A stretch of DNA of 64,000 nt from JBCBSZ01 sp039185015 (lineage in GTDB: Bacteria; Actinomycetota; Acidimicrobiia; Acidimicrobiales; Poriferisodalaceae): NCBI GenBank assembly GCA_039185015.1, contig JBCDAU010000011.1, positions 62,001 to 126,000 of the forward strand. The letters are read 5' to 3'. Shown here in pieces: positions 17,216-25,260 of this stretch. A model generated the notes under the pieces. It searched no databases and was not told the origin of the DNA. It saw only the letters and a list, made by a program, of their open reading frames with translations. The position numbers and the translations under genes were made by a program. Numbering within the stretch: position 1 is the stretch's first letter; each line of letters starts with the position of its first letter.

Positions 17216-18433
17216 TCAGTCCCGCCAGGCCACGAGCTCAGGGCTGATCTCGTCGACGGTTCGGGCACCGGTGAGCGCCATCGTCCGGCGGATGCCGGCG
17301 TCGAACATGTCGAGCACGTGGTCGACGCCCCGCTCACCTCCGGCACCCAGGCCGTACAGGTAGGCGCGACCGATCATGCAGGCCTTCGCGCCGAGCGCGA
17401 CGGCCTTCACCACGTCGCTGCCCCGTCGCACGCCCCCGTCGCAGATCACCTCTGCGGCGTCGCCGATGGCATCGGTGACCGGCCCGACGAGCTCGATGGG
17501 CACCGGTGCGTCGTCGAGCTGACGGCCGCCGTGGTTCGACAGCGCGATCGCCTCGGCCCCGGCGTCGACCGCCCGCCTGGCGTCCTCGACGGTCTGGATG
17601 CCCTTCAGCACGATCGGACCGGACCACCGGTCGCGGAACCACCCGATCCGGTCCCACGACAGCGACTGGTCGAACTGGTCGTTCGCGTACTGGGCGAGCG
17701 AGACGGCGGTGGAACCGTCGCCGACCGACCGGCCCTTCACGTTGGCGAAGGAGATCGGCTCCGAACGGAGGAAGTCGAGCGTCCACTGGGGATGCAGCGC
17801 ACCGTCGACGAAGGTCTCGAGTCCGATCTTCGGCGGGAGCGTGAACCCACGTCGCACGTCGCGCTCGCGGCGGCCGAGCACGGCGGTGTCGACCGTGATC
17901 ACGATCGCCTCGTAGTCGTGCCGCTTGGCGCGGTCGAGCATCTCGGCGACGAGCTCGGTGTCCTTCCACACGTACACCTGGAACCACTTGCGGCCCTGGC
18001 TGACCTCCGCCACCTCCTCGATCGAGCGAGTACCCATCGTCGACAAGGCGTAGGGCAGGCCGGCCCGCTCGGCGCTCCGGGCGACGGCGAGCTCGCCCTG
18101 GGGGTCGGCGATCCGGGTGAAACCGGTCGGCGCCAGGACGATGGGTGACGACAGCGGCTCGCCGAGAAGCGTGGTCGACGGGTCACAGGCGCTGACGTCG
18201 GTCAGCACTCGGGGTCGGAACTCGATCCGACCGAAGCCGGCGGAGTTGCGGTCGAGGGTGCGCTCGTCCTCGGCGGCGCCGTCGATGTAGTCGAAGACGC
18301 CACCGGGGAGCCGACGCTTGGCGATGCGCCGAAGATCCGCGACGTTCGCAGCTCGGTTCAGCCGCCGCTGCACGCTGTCGGTCTCGAAGCGGCGCACCCG
18401 CACCACGGATCGGAGCGTCTCGATCATCCCCAT
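17216..18433 (-). CDS. FMN-dependent alpha-hydroxy-acid dehydrogenase (LldD-like)
   Basis: About 405 residues from an ATG at 18433; two further in-frame starts upstream reach 18505 but would overlap the divergent VOC gene. Family features: LPGGVFDYIDGAAEDE near the N-terminus, SPIVLAPTGFTRIADPQGE, the lysine-bearing strand IVLKGIQTVEDAR, the active-site His in IALSNHGGRQLD, and the C-terminal phosphate site VICDGGVRRGSDVVKA. Such enzymes oxidise L-lactate, mandelate or other 2-hydroxy acids and feed electrons to the respiratory chain. The Tyr and Arg positions fit lactate-type enzymes, but the substrate is not certain. Confidence 0.9.
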   Translation of the reverse strand: MGMIETLRSVVRVRRFETDSVQRRLNRAANVADLRRIAKRRLPGGVFDYIDGAAEDERTLDRNSAGFGRIEFRPRVLTDVSACDPSTTLLGEPLSSPIVLAPTGFTRIADPQGELAVARSAERAGLPYALSTMGTRSIEEVAEVSQGRKWFQVYVWKDTELVAEMLDRAKRHDYEAIVITVDTAVLGRRERDVRRGFTLPPKIGLETFVDGALHPQWTLDFLRSEPISFANVKGRSVGDGSTAVSLAQYANDQFDQSLSWDRIGWFRDRWSGPIVLKGIQTVEDARRAVDAGAEAIALSNHGGRQLDDAPVPIELVGPVTDAIGDAAEVICDGGVRRGSDVVKAVALGAKACMIGRAYLYGLGAGGERGVDHVLDMFDAGIRRTMALTGARTVDEISPELVAWRD

Positions 18434-18481
18434 GGCCGCCGAGTCTCGCCGAGCGAGGCCCGGCGTGCCACGATCGTCAGC

Positions 18482-18841
18482 ATGGAGGCGATCGGCGTTC
18501 ATCACGTGGCCATCGAGGTGACCGACCTCGATCGGTCACTCGCGTTCTACACCGGCACGCTCGGCCTCCCGGTGCTGCCCCGGCCCGAGCTCCCGATCGA
18601 GGGGGCCTGGCTCGGCGCCGGCCCGCAGGAGATCCACCTCGCCGTCGTCGACGCGACCGAGCCGACCAGGAGTGGGCACTTCGCCCTCCGGGTCACCGAC
18701 CTCGACCAGGTCCTCGTCGAGTTGCGGTCGGCCGGGCTCGACGCCCGCGAGCCCGTGGGAGTCGGTGACCTCGCCCGCCAGTCCTTCGTCCGAGATCCGG
18801 ACGGTAACCTGATCGAGTTGCACGAGCGCGCTGACGGCTGA
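18482..18841 (+). CDS. VOC-superfamily (glyoxalase/dioxygenase fold) protein
   Basis: 119 residues, a single VOC module pair. The N-terminal half has HHVAIEVTDLDRSLAFYTGTLG and the C-terminal half has SGHFALRVTDLDQVLVELRSAG and FVRDPDGNLIELHE. Metal ligands typical of the fold (His7 or His8, His in the second half, Glu in LIELHE) are present. Function ranges from glyoxalase to resistance proteins and epimerases and cannot be assigned here. Its stop abuts the stop of the convergent AsnC gene with no gap. Confidence 0.85.
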   Translation: MEAIGVHHVAIEVTDLDRSLAFYTGTLGLPVLPRPELPIEGAWLGAGPQEIHLAVVDATEPTRSGHFALRVTDLDQVLVELRSAGLDAREPVGVGDLARQSFVRDPDGNLIELHERADG

Positions 18842-19327
18842 TCAGGTTCCCCCGAGCAGGGCGGCGGCGATCGGGTCGCTGCGCCACTCGTCGAGCACGA
18901 AGATCGTCTGGGTCGAGCGCACCGATTCGAGCCCGAGCAGGTGGTCGAGCACGACGTCGCGCAGCGCGTGGACGTCGCTGACCCGCACCAGTGCGACCGC
19001 ATCGAACGCACCGGTGGTGAACGCGAGGTGCTCCAGCCCGGGGAGCGATCGGAGGTCCTCGAGCAGATCCCGCCAGGACCCCTGTTCGAGGTCGATGAGG
19101 ATGAGCGCGGCGACGTCGAGGCCGACGGCAGCCGGTTCGACCTCGGCGACGCTGGGTCCGAGCACGCCGCCATCACGGAGCCGGTCGAGGCGCTGGTAGG
19201 CGGTCGATCGCGACACGTTGGCCGTCCCCGCCAGCTCGTTGACCGACTGCCGGCCGTCGCGGCGCAGCTCGGCCAGCAACCGGCGATCGACGTCGTCGAC
19301 CGCTGCGAATCGTCCAGCAGACTCCAT
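18842..19327 (-). CDS. Lrp/AsnC-family transcriptional regulator
   Basis: 161 residues. The helix-turn-helix is DDVDRRLLAELRRDGRQS then VNELAGTANVSRSTAYQRLDRL, followed by a RAM ligand-binding domain (GLDVAALILIDLEQG, VRVSDVHALRDVVLDHL). The gene is divergent from phenylalanine hydroxylase, with a palindrome at 19416-19430 close to the phhA start. The obvious inference is that it senses phenylalanine or a related amino acid and controls phhA. Confidence 0.92.
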   Translation of the reverse strand: MESAGRFAAVDDVDRRLLAELRRDGRQSVNELAGTANVSRSTAYQRLDRLRDGGVLGPSVAEVEPAAVGLDVAALILIDLEQGSWRDLLEDLRSLPGLEHLAFTTGAFDAVALVRVSDVHALRDVVLDHLLGLESVRSTQTIFVLDEWRSDPIAAALLGGT

Positions 19328-19415
19328 CGCTGACCCCTCTCGGGCGGACGTTTCGATCGGATCGTTACCAGGCTACTGCGGATCTTCCGGAACATCGGGA
19401 GGTCGTTGCCACATC

Positions 19416-19430
19416 TCGCCACCTTGGCGA
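19416..19430. promoter_or_regulatory. Palindrome upstream of phenylalanine hydroxylase, likely AsnC operator
   Basis: TCGCCA-CCT-TGGCGA, a perfect 6-bp inverted repeat ending 10 bases before the phhA start codon. Looser symmetry extends outward (GTTGCCACATC against GATGGTGAC). A second small palindrome, TTCCGGAA, lies about 25 bases upstream. The spacing to the start suggests repression or leader-region control by the divergent AsnC-type regulator. Confidence 0.55.
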
Positions 19431-19440
19431 CGATGGTGAC

Positions 19441-20289
19441 ATGGTCGATGTCGCCGCCCCCGACGGTCTGGAGCTCCCTGACGACCACCCGGGGTTCGCC
19501 GACGCCGACTATCGCCAGCGACGGGCGGACATCGCCCGCGCCGGTGAGGCATGGCGACCGGGGGATTCCCTGCCCGTCATCGGGTACACCGACGCCGAGG
19601 ACGGCGTCTGGCAGACGGTGTTGCGCGAGCTGGAGCAGCTCCACGCGACCTTCGCCTGTCGGGCGTACCGCGACGGCGCCGGTGCGCTCGATCTCCCGAC
19701 CGATCGCGTACCCCAGCTCGGTGAGCTCGACGGGCGTCTCGCCCGCCTCACCGGGTTTCGCGTGGTCCCGGTCGCCGGCCTCGTCCCGGCCCGCACGTTC
19801 TACGGCAACCTGGCCGACGCGACGTTCATGTCGACGCAGTACCTCCGCCACACCTCGGTGCCCTTCTACACGCCGGAACCGGACCTGCTCCACGAGGTGG
19901 TCGGCCACCTGAACCTGATCGCCCACCACGACTTCGCCGAGCTCCATCGTCTCGCCGGCGAGGCGTCGCGGCGTTGCGTCGGCGACGCAGCGCATGAGTT
20001 CTTCAGCCGGGTGTTCTGGTTCACGCTCGAGTTCGGCGTCGTCCACGAGGACGGCGAACCACGGGCCTACGGCGCCGGCCTCGCCTCGTCGTTCGGGGAG
20101 ATCCAGGCGTTCCGGCGAGCTGAGATCCGACCGTTCGACCTCGCCACGATGGGCCGACTCGACTACGACATCACGACCTACCAGCCCGTGTTGTTCGCCG
20201 CCGAGTCGCACGCCCACCTGGTCGACGAGCTGGGCGGTTTCTTCTCCACCTTCGACGACGACGCCCACGCTCGCCTCCTCCGAGGCTGA
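19441..20289 (+). CDS. phhA: Phenylalanine 4-monooxygenase
   Basis: 282 residues, the size of bacterial monomeric phenylalanine hydroxylases. The non-haem iron site is HEVVGH (His151, His156) with Glu197 in WFTLEFGVV. Other family segments are present: LPVIGYTDAEDGVWQ, FMSTQYLRHTSVPFYTPEPD and AYGAGLASSFGEIQAF. It converts phenylalanine to tyrosine with oxygen and tetrahydropterin. No pterin carbinolamine dehydratase is adjacent. The divergent AsnC-type gene and palindrome suggest amino-acid-responsive control. Confidence 0.95.
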   Translation: MVDVAAPDGLELPDDHPGFADADYRQRRADIARAGEAWRPGDSLPVIGYTDAEDGVWQTVLRELEQLHATFACRAYRDGAGALDLPTDRVPQLGELDGRLARLTGFRVVPVAGLVPARTFYGNLADATFMSTQYLRHTSVPFYTPEPDLLHEVVGHLNLIAHHDFAELHRLAGEASRRCVGDAAHEFFSRVFWFTLEFGVVHEDGEPRAYGAGLASSFGEIQAFRRAEIRPFDLATMGRLDYDITTYQPVLFAAESHAHLVDELGGFFSTFDDDAHARLLRG

Positions 20290-20292
20290 GGC

Positions 20293-21723
20293 TCACACGA
20301 TCGGCGGGCGCTTCGGCACCTCGATCGCTGCCTCCAGCGCCGCTGCGGCCTGCAGGAGACGCAGGTCCCCGCCCGGCGGCCCGACCAGCTGGACCCCGAT
20401 CGGCAGTCCACGCTCGGTCATGCCGGCGGGCAGCGACAGCGCGGGCAGACCCGTGACAGTGATGCGAGAGCACGATCGCATCCACGCCGTGTAGGTCGGC
20501 AGCTCGACCCCGTCGATCACCCCCACCCACTCCTGGTCGGCCGGGAAGGGTGGGACCTGGGACGTCGGGACGATCAACAGATCGTGATCGGCGAACCAGG
20601 CGGCGCAGGCCCGCAGGATCCTCGTCTCGGTCCCGATGGCGCGGGCGAGCTCGTCGGCAGACACCTCGCCGCCGCGCCGGACCTCGTCCTGCAGCGTCTG
20701 CTTGACCTCACCGAGCCGGTCGCCGAGCAGCGGGAGCAGGTGGGCCCGGTACTCCCAGGCTCGCAACACCTCGAAGCTCTCGTCGGCTCCGCTCAGCTCG
20801 GGGAGCGACGGTTCGACCTGCCAGCCGATGCCCTCGGCTGCCGTCGCCGCGTCGCGCACCACCCGACGAACCTCGGGGTCGACCGGCAGGTCGCCGAGGT
20901 CCTCGCTCACCCCGACCCGGAGCGGCCGATCCGGCGGTGTGACCGGCGGAGCGAAGGTCGCTCCGTCGACCGACGGCACCCACGGAGTGTCTCGGTACGG
21001 CCCCGCCATCGCTGCGAGGAGGAGCGCGGCGTCCCCGACCGAGCGGGCGATGGGGCCGTTGGTGGCGGAGCGGCGCCGCGAGGCCAAGGCTCCGGTGAAC
21101 GGCACGACGCCATAGGAGGGGCGCAACCCGACCACCCCGTTGAACGACGGCGGGTTGCGGAGCGAGCCGCCGACGTCCGAGCCGTCCGCGACCGGGACCA
21201 TCCCGCAGGCGACGGCGACGGCCGCTCCCCCGCTGGACCCCCCGGCGCTCCGCTCAGGGTCCCACGGGTTCCTCGTGAGGCCGAAGACCGGGTTGAACGT
21301 GTGGCTGCCCGCGCCGAACTCGGGCGTGTTGGTCTTGCCGATCGAGATCGCGCCGGCCGCTCGGAGCCGCGCGACCATCGGGTCGTCGCGCTCGGGCACG
21401 CGGTCGGCGTGCACCGGTGACCCGCTCGTCGTCCGCACGCCGGCGGTGTCGACCAGGTCCTTGTGAGCCGTGGGCACCCCGTGCAACACGGGAAGCTCGA
21501 CGCCGGAGGCGGCGAGCTCGTCCGCGGCGGCCGCAGCCCGACGCGCCGCGTCGAACGTCGTCGTCACGACGGCGTTCACCGTCGGGTCGACCCGCTCGGT
21601 CCGGGCGATGTGCGCATCGATGACCTCTCGCGCCGATACCTCTCTCGCTCCGAGGCGACGGCGCAGCTCGACCGCGCTCAGGTCGCAGAGGGACTCGTCG
21701 GTGCTCGGCTCGGTCGCGGTCAC
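20293..21723 (-). CDS. Amidase (amidase-signature family)
   Basis: 476 residues with the complete signature: catalytic Lys88 in GVPTAHKDLVDTAG, the cis-Ser in AGGSSGGAAVAVA (about 163) and the nucleophile Ser187 in GSDVGGSLRNPPSFNG. Family members hydrolyse amides, such as indoleacetamide, aryl- or alkyl-amides, or glutamine in GatA. This is not GatA, as no gatB or gatC is near. The GTG start at 21723 is divergent from the enoyl-CoA hydratase at 21777. Confidence 0.92.
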   Translation of the reverse strand: MTATEPSTDESLCDLSAVELRRRLGAREVSAREVIDAHIARTERVDPTVNAVVTTTFDAARRAAAAADELAASGVELPVLHGVPTAHKDLVDTAGVRTTSGSPVHADRVPERDDPMVARLRAAGAISIGKTNTPEFGAGSHTFNPVFGLTRNPWDPERSAGGSSGGAAVAVACGMVPVADGSDVGGSLRNPPSFNGVVGLRPSYGVVPFTGALASRRRSATNGPIARSVGDAALLLAAMAGPYRDTPWVPSVDGATFAPPVTPPDRPLRVGVSEDLGDLPVDPEVRRVVRDAATAAEGIGWQVEPSLPELSGADESFEVLRAWEYRAHLLPLLGDRLGEVKQTLQDEVRRGGEVSADELARAIGTETRILRACAAWFADHDLLIVPTSQVPPFPADQEWVGVIDGVELPTYTAWMRSCSRITVTGLPALSLPAGMTERGLPIGVQLVGPPGGDLRLLQAAAALEAAIEVPKRPPIV

Positions 21724-21776
21724 CGCTTCGTCCTAGTGTCCGACGGCGTCGGCCACAACCACCCAGTGGGGGACCC

Positions 21777-22535
21777 ATGAGCGACGATCCGCAGATCCTG
21801 ACCGCGCGCGGCGACGGCATCGCCACGATCACGCTGCACCGGCCCGACGCGCTCAACGCCATCACCCCGCGGATGCTGCGCGAGATCGTCGCCGAGCTCG
21901 AATCGATCGGCGACGACGAGTCGATCTCCGTCGTCGTCCTGACCGGCACCGGACGTGCCTTCAGCGCCGGCGTCGATCTCAAGGCCCTGGGCGGCGGCGA
22001 CACGACCGACGGCGAGGTCGGCGGCGACCTCAACACGCCCGCACGACGGGTCACCGAGCTCCTCGGCTCGATGCCGCAGGCGACGATCGCCAAGGTCAAC
22101 GGCTTCTGCTTCACCGGCGCGATGGAGCTGGCCATCGCCTGCGACCTCGTCGTCGTCGCCGAGGAGGCCAAGCTCGGCGACACCCACGCCAAGTGGGGTC
22201 TCCGGCCGACCTGGGGCATGAGCCAGCGCCTCCCCCGCCTCGTCGGCATGCAGGCGGCGAAGGAGCTGAGCTTCACGGCCCGGACGATCACCGGCACGGA
22301 GGCAGCGGCCATGGGGATGGCGCTGCGAGCCGTGCCCCTCGACGAGCTGGACGACGCCGTTGGCGCGCTCGCCGCCGAGATCGCGGCGAACAGCCCCGGC
22401 TCGATCGCGGCGTACAAGGACCTCTACCGCGAGGCGGCCGACCGCGCGCTCAGCGAGGGACTCGCGTACGAGGCGTCCACCGACTACCGCATCCCCGACA
22501 CCCGCGAGCGGCTCACCTCGTTCGCCAAGAAGTAG
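21777..22535 (+). CDS. Enoyl-CoA hydratase/isomerase family protein (first of pair)
   Basis: 252 residues with the crotonase fold. TLHRPDALNAITPRM opens it, the oxyanion-hole segments are GTGRAFSAGVDLKALG and KVNGFCFTGAMELAIACDLV, and the C-terminal region follows ITGTEAAAMGMALRAVP. At the typical glutamate position of the second segment the sequence is TGAMELAIA, so catalytic details may differ from classical crotonase. GGGGGA precedes the ATG. It is followed 8 bases later by a second crotonase gene, so the two are co-translated. Confidence 0.9.
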   Translation: MSDDPQILTARGDGIATITLHRPDALNAITPRMLREIVAELESIGDDESISVVVLTGTGRAFSAGVDLKALGGGDTTDGEVGGDLNTPARRVTELLGSMPQATIAKVNGFCFTGAMELAIACDLVVVAEEAKLGDTHAKWGLRPTWGMSQRLPRLVGMQAAKELSFTARTITGTEAAAMGMALRAVPLDELDDAVGALAAEIAANSPGSIAAYKDLYREAADRALSEGLAYEASTDYRIPDTRERLTSFAKK

Positions 22536-22543
22536 GAGTGCCC

Positions 22544-23350
22544 GTGTCCGACGAGTGGTTCGATCGCTACCCCGGCCTGTCCTTCGAACGAAAGGACCAC
22601 GGCGTCCTGCTGATGACGCTCGACCGGCCGGACGTGATGAACGCCACGGACGCGCCGATGCACAACGCCCTGAGCCGCGTCTGGTTCGACATCCACGATG
22701 ATGCCGACACGAGCGTGGTCGTCGTGACCGGCTCGGGTGACGCCTTCTCGGCGGGCGGTGACCTCGCGTGGATCGACACGATGATCAACGACTACGAGGG
22801 GATGAAGGTCGCCTTCCGCGAGGCCGGCGACATCGTCTACCGGATGATGTCGTGCGAGAAGGTCATCGTCTCGGCGATCAACGGGGTCGCCGTCGGTGCC
22901 GGCCTCGCCGTGGCGCTCATGGCCGACATCAGCATCATCGCCGAGGACGCTCGCTTCACCGACGGCCATCTCCGCCTCGGCGTCGCTGCGGGCGATCACG
23001 CCAACATCATCTGGCCGCTGCTGTGTGGGCTAGCGAAGGCGAAGTACTACCTCATCACCTCCGACTTCATCGATGGCAAGACCGCCGACGAGATCGGTCT
23101 CGTCTCGAAGTCGGTGCCACGCGATGAGCTCATGGACGAGGCGATGCGAGTCGCCACGAAGATCGCCACCGGCCCGCAGGACGCGGCCCGATGGACGAAG
23201 CGAGCGCTGAACCTCTGGGTGCAGCAGGCGGCTCCCGCCTTCGACGCGAGCCTCGCCTTCGAGATGCTGAACTTCATGGGCCACGATGCCGCTGAGGGTG
23301 CCGCCGCGATCCGCGAGAAGCGGAAGCCGCAGTTCCCCTCGGCCTACTGA
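22544..23350 (+). CDS. Enoyl-CoA hydratase/isomerase family protein (second of pair)
   Basis: 268 residues from the GTG at 22544. This start was chosen over a GTG at 22538 because AGGAG lies 5 bases before it. Crotonase features: TLDRPDVMNATDAPMHN, GSGDAFSAGGDLAWID and INGVAVGAGLAVALMADIS. It probably acts with the preceding gene on a CoA thioester. The end overlaps the stop region of the convergent FrnE-like gene by 7 bases. Confidence 0.9.
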   Translation: MSDEWFDRYPGLSFERKDHGVLLMTLDRPDVMNATDAPMHNALSRVWFDIHDDADTSVVVVTGSGDAFSAGGDLAWIDTMINDYEGMKVAFREAGDIVYRMMSCEKVIVSAINGVAVGAGLAVALMADISIIAEDARFTDGHLRLGVAAGDHANIIWPLLCGLAKAKYYLITSDFIDGKTADEIGLVSKSVPRDELMDEAMRVATKIATGPQDAARWTKRALNLWVQQAAPAFDASLAFEMLNFMGHDAAEGAAAIREKRKPQFPSAY

Positions 23351-23973
23351 GCGGCCTCGGCCAGCTGCTCTCGGACCTGGGCGAGCACCTGCCGCATCGT
23401 GTCGACGTCCTGAGCACCCGACACGAGCCACGTGTCGGCGAACACGAACCCGGGCACGCCCTGGATGCCGCGCTCGGCGGCGAGCTGCAGGTCGGCATCG
23501 ACCGCATCGGCGCCCGCCCGACCGGACAGCGCCTCGGCGGCGAGACCGCGATCGAGGCCGACATCGGCGGCCCAACCGGCGAGTTCATCGACGTCGGCGA
23601 TGTTGCCCCCCTCGGTGAAGTACGCCCGGAAGAGCCGCTCGTGCAGTCGCTCCGCCGTGTCGGCCCCGTACTCCGCATCGACCCAGGCGACGAGCTCGAG
23701 CGCTCGACGACTCGACACGCGCTGCACGTCGTCCCACCGGTAGTCGATGCCGGCCTCCGCTCCCAGGGCGCTGAGCCGGGTGGTCATCGAGTCGAAGGCA
23801 CCGGGCCCGTACTTGGCGTCGAGCACCGGCCTGAGCGGGCCGGGCTCGTCGCCGGCGGACGGATCGAGCTGGAACGCCCGCCAGCGCACCTCGACATCGT
23901 CGACACCCTCGAGCCGCCGCTTCCCGAGGAAGCACCACGGGCACACCACGTCGGACCACACATCGATCTGCAC
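23344..23973 (-). CDS. FrnE-like DsbA-family oxidoreductase
   Basis: About 209 residues. The thioredoxin-fold active site VCPWCFLGKRRLE is at residues 10-22, with Cys11 and Cys14. The helical insert and the cis-Pro segment GIQGVPGFVF fit the cytoplasmic FrnE/2-hydroxychromene-2-carboxylate isomerase branch of the DsbA family. No signal peptide. Two GTG starts are possible (23988 and 23973), neither with a good ribosome binding site. Proposed roles in the family are disulphide handling and oxidative stress; the redox partner is unknown. Confidence 0.88.
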   Translation of the reverse strand: MQIDVWSDVVCPWCFLGKRRLEGVDDVEVRWRAFQLDPSAGDEPGPLRPVLDAKYGPGAFDSMTTRLSALGAEAGIDYRWDDVQRVSSRRALELVAWVDAEYGADTAERLHERLFRAYFTEGGNIADVDELAGWAADVGLDRGLAAEALSGRAGADAVDADLQLAAERGIQGVPGFVFADTWLVSGAQDVDTMRQVLAQVREQLAEAAQ

Positions 23974-24040
23974 GTCCGGGACAACCACTCGGACGCCCGG
24001 AGTGTTCCTGCGCCGTCGCCGGCTGGTCCACGATGAGGCG

Positions 24041-24439
24041 ATGGCGATCGAGCGAGACGAGCACGCTGGTCCGGTCCCCGAGACCGCCTGGGAGGCCGAC
24101 GCCACGGCGCGAGCGTCGAAGGGCCGGGTCGAGATCTTCAACGCCACTCGGCCAGGCGGGTTGGACGGGTGGACGATGGACCAGGAGCAGTACGAGGCGG
24201 TGCGAGCGCTGATCCTGGAGCTGGTCGACGACGCCGCGGAGGAGGGCGACGGCACGGTGCCGCTCAAGGAGGTGGTCGCCGCCGCCCAGGAGCGGTATGG
24301 CGACCACGAGCTCTTCCCGAAAGGACGGCTCACCAACTACGTCCGCTACACGAAGACCGACATGGAGGCCCGCTGCGAGGTCGAGCGCATCCCCCGCTCG
24401 AGCCCGCAGCGCATCATCCTCTGGCGGGAGGAGGCGTGA
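24041..24439 (+). CDS. Small conserved protein of unknown function (DUF6958-like)
   Basis: 132 residues. From memory, the pattern RVEIFNATRPG, YEAVRALILELV, then YVRYTKTDMEARCEVERI and SPQRIILW resembles a small uncharacterised family annotated as DUF6958; this is a loose match and the family name should be checked. The layout suggests a winged-helix-like fold, but no DNA-binding role is shown. Its stop TGA overlaps the ATG of the next gene by one base (TGATG), so it is translationally coupled to the alpha/beta hydrolase. Confidence 0.65.
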   Translation: MAIERDEHAGPVPETAWEADATARASKGRVEIFNATRPGGLDGWTMDQEQYEAVRALILELVDDAAEEGDGTVPLKEVVAAAQERYGDHELFPKGRLTNYVRYTKTDMEARCEVERIPRSSPQRIILWREEA

Positions 24440-25236
24440 TGCGCGTCGCACTCGACGGCGTGGAGCTGGCGGTCCGCCGACTCGGCGACGGGTCCGGCAC
24501 GCCGTTGATCTGGGGTCACGGCTTGTCCAGCTCGATGGAGGGCGAGGACGAGCTGCCGACGATCCGGTGGGACGAGGCCGCGCCGGGTCGGGTCGTCGTC
24601 CGCTACGACGCCCGCAGCCACGGTGAGTCGGGTGCGAGCGCAGCCGCAGAGCCGCACGCCTGGGAGGCGTTGGCCGGCGACCAGCTGGCCCTCGCCGACG
24701 CCCTCGGCATCGATCGGTACGTCGGTGCCGGTGCCTCGATGGGTTGCGCGACGGCGCTGTTCGCCGCGCTCGCCGCACCCGACCGGATCACGGCGCTCGT
24801 GCTCGTGATCCCGCCGACGGCATGGGAGACGCGGGCCGACCAGACCGCGCTGTACGGAGCCATGGCGGGCGTGATGGAGCGCGGCGAGGTCGAGACGCTC
24901 GTCGGAGGGCTCGACGCGGCCCCGGTGCCGGACCCCTTCGCCGAGGTGACCGACTGGCGTGACCGCGCCGAGCGCCGACTGCGATCCGCCGACCTCGGTC
25001 GGTTGGCCTGGGTCTTCCGGGGTGCGGGACTCAGCGACCTGCCCGCGCCCGAGCGCCTCGCGACGATCGACGTCCCGGCCGTGATCCTCGCCTGGACTGG
25101 CGACCCCGGGCATCCCGTGTCGACGGCCGAGGCGCTCCACGAGCTGCTGCCCGACACGCGCCTCCATCTCGCCGGCACTTCCGACGAGCTGGCCCGCTGG
25201 AGTGGCATCGTCGCCGAGTTCCTCGACGGACGGTGA
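24439..25236 (+). CDS. Alpha/beta-fold hydrolase
   Basis: 265 residues. Oxyanion-hole segment PLIWGHGLSSS, then VVRYDARSHGESG, nucleophile elbow VGAGASMGCATALFAAL with Ser, and a C-terminal VILAWTGDPGHPVS with the likely catalytic Asp. The expected C-terminal catalytic His is less clear (HLAGTSDELARWS has His near the usual place). Substrate unknown. Coupled to the preceding small protein by a TGATG overlap. Confidence 0.87.
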   Translation: MRVALDGVELAVRRLGDGSGTPLIWGHGLSSSMEGEDELPTIRWDEAAPGRVVVRYDARSHGESGASAAAEPHAWEALAGDQLALADALGIDRYVGAGASMGCATALFAALAAPDRITALVLVIPPTAWETRADQTALYGAMAGVMERGEVETLVGGLDAAPVPDPFAEVTDWRDRAERRLRSADLGRLAWVFRGAGLSDLPAPERLATIDVPAVILAWTGDPGHPVSTAEALHELLPDTRLHLAGTSDELARWSGIVAEFLDGR

Positions 25237-25260
25237 TGGCAGCCCCGAGCGGGCTGGCGA

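Noticed and set aside
17216..18433. MftD (mycofactocin pathway) assignment for the alpha-hydroxy-acid enzyme
   Set aside because: N-terminal region matches LldD-type enzymes and no other mycofactocin genes are present.
20293..21723. GatA subunit of the amidotransferase
   Set aside because: No gatB or gatC nearby, and the gene is isolated and divergent from a crotonase operon.
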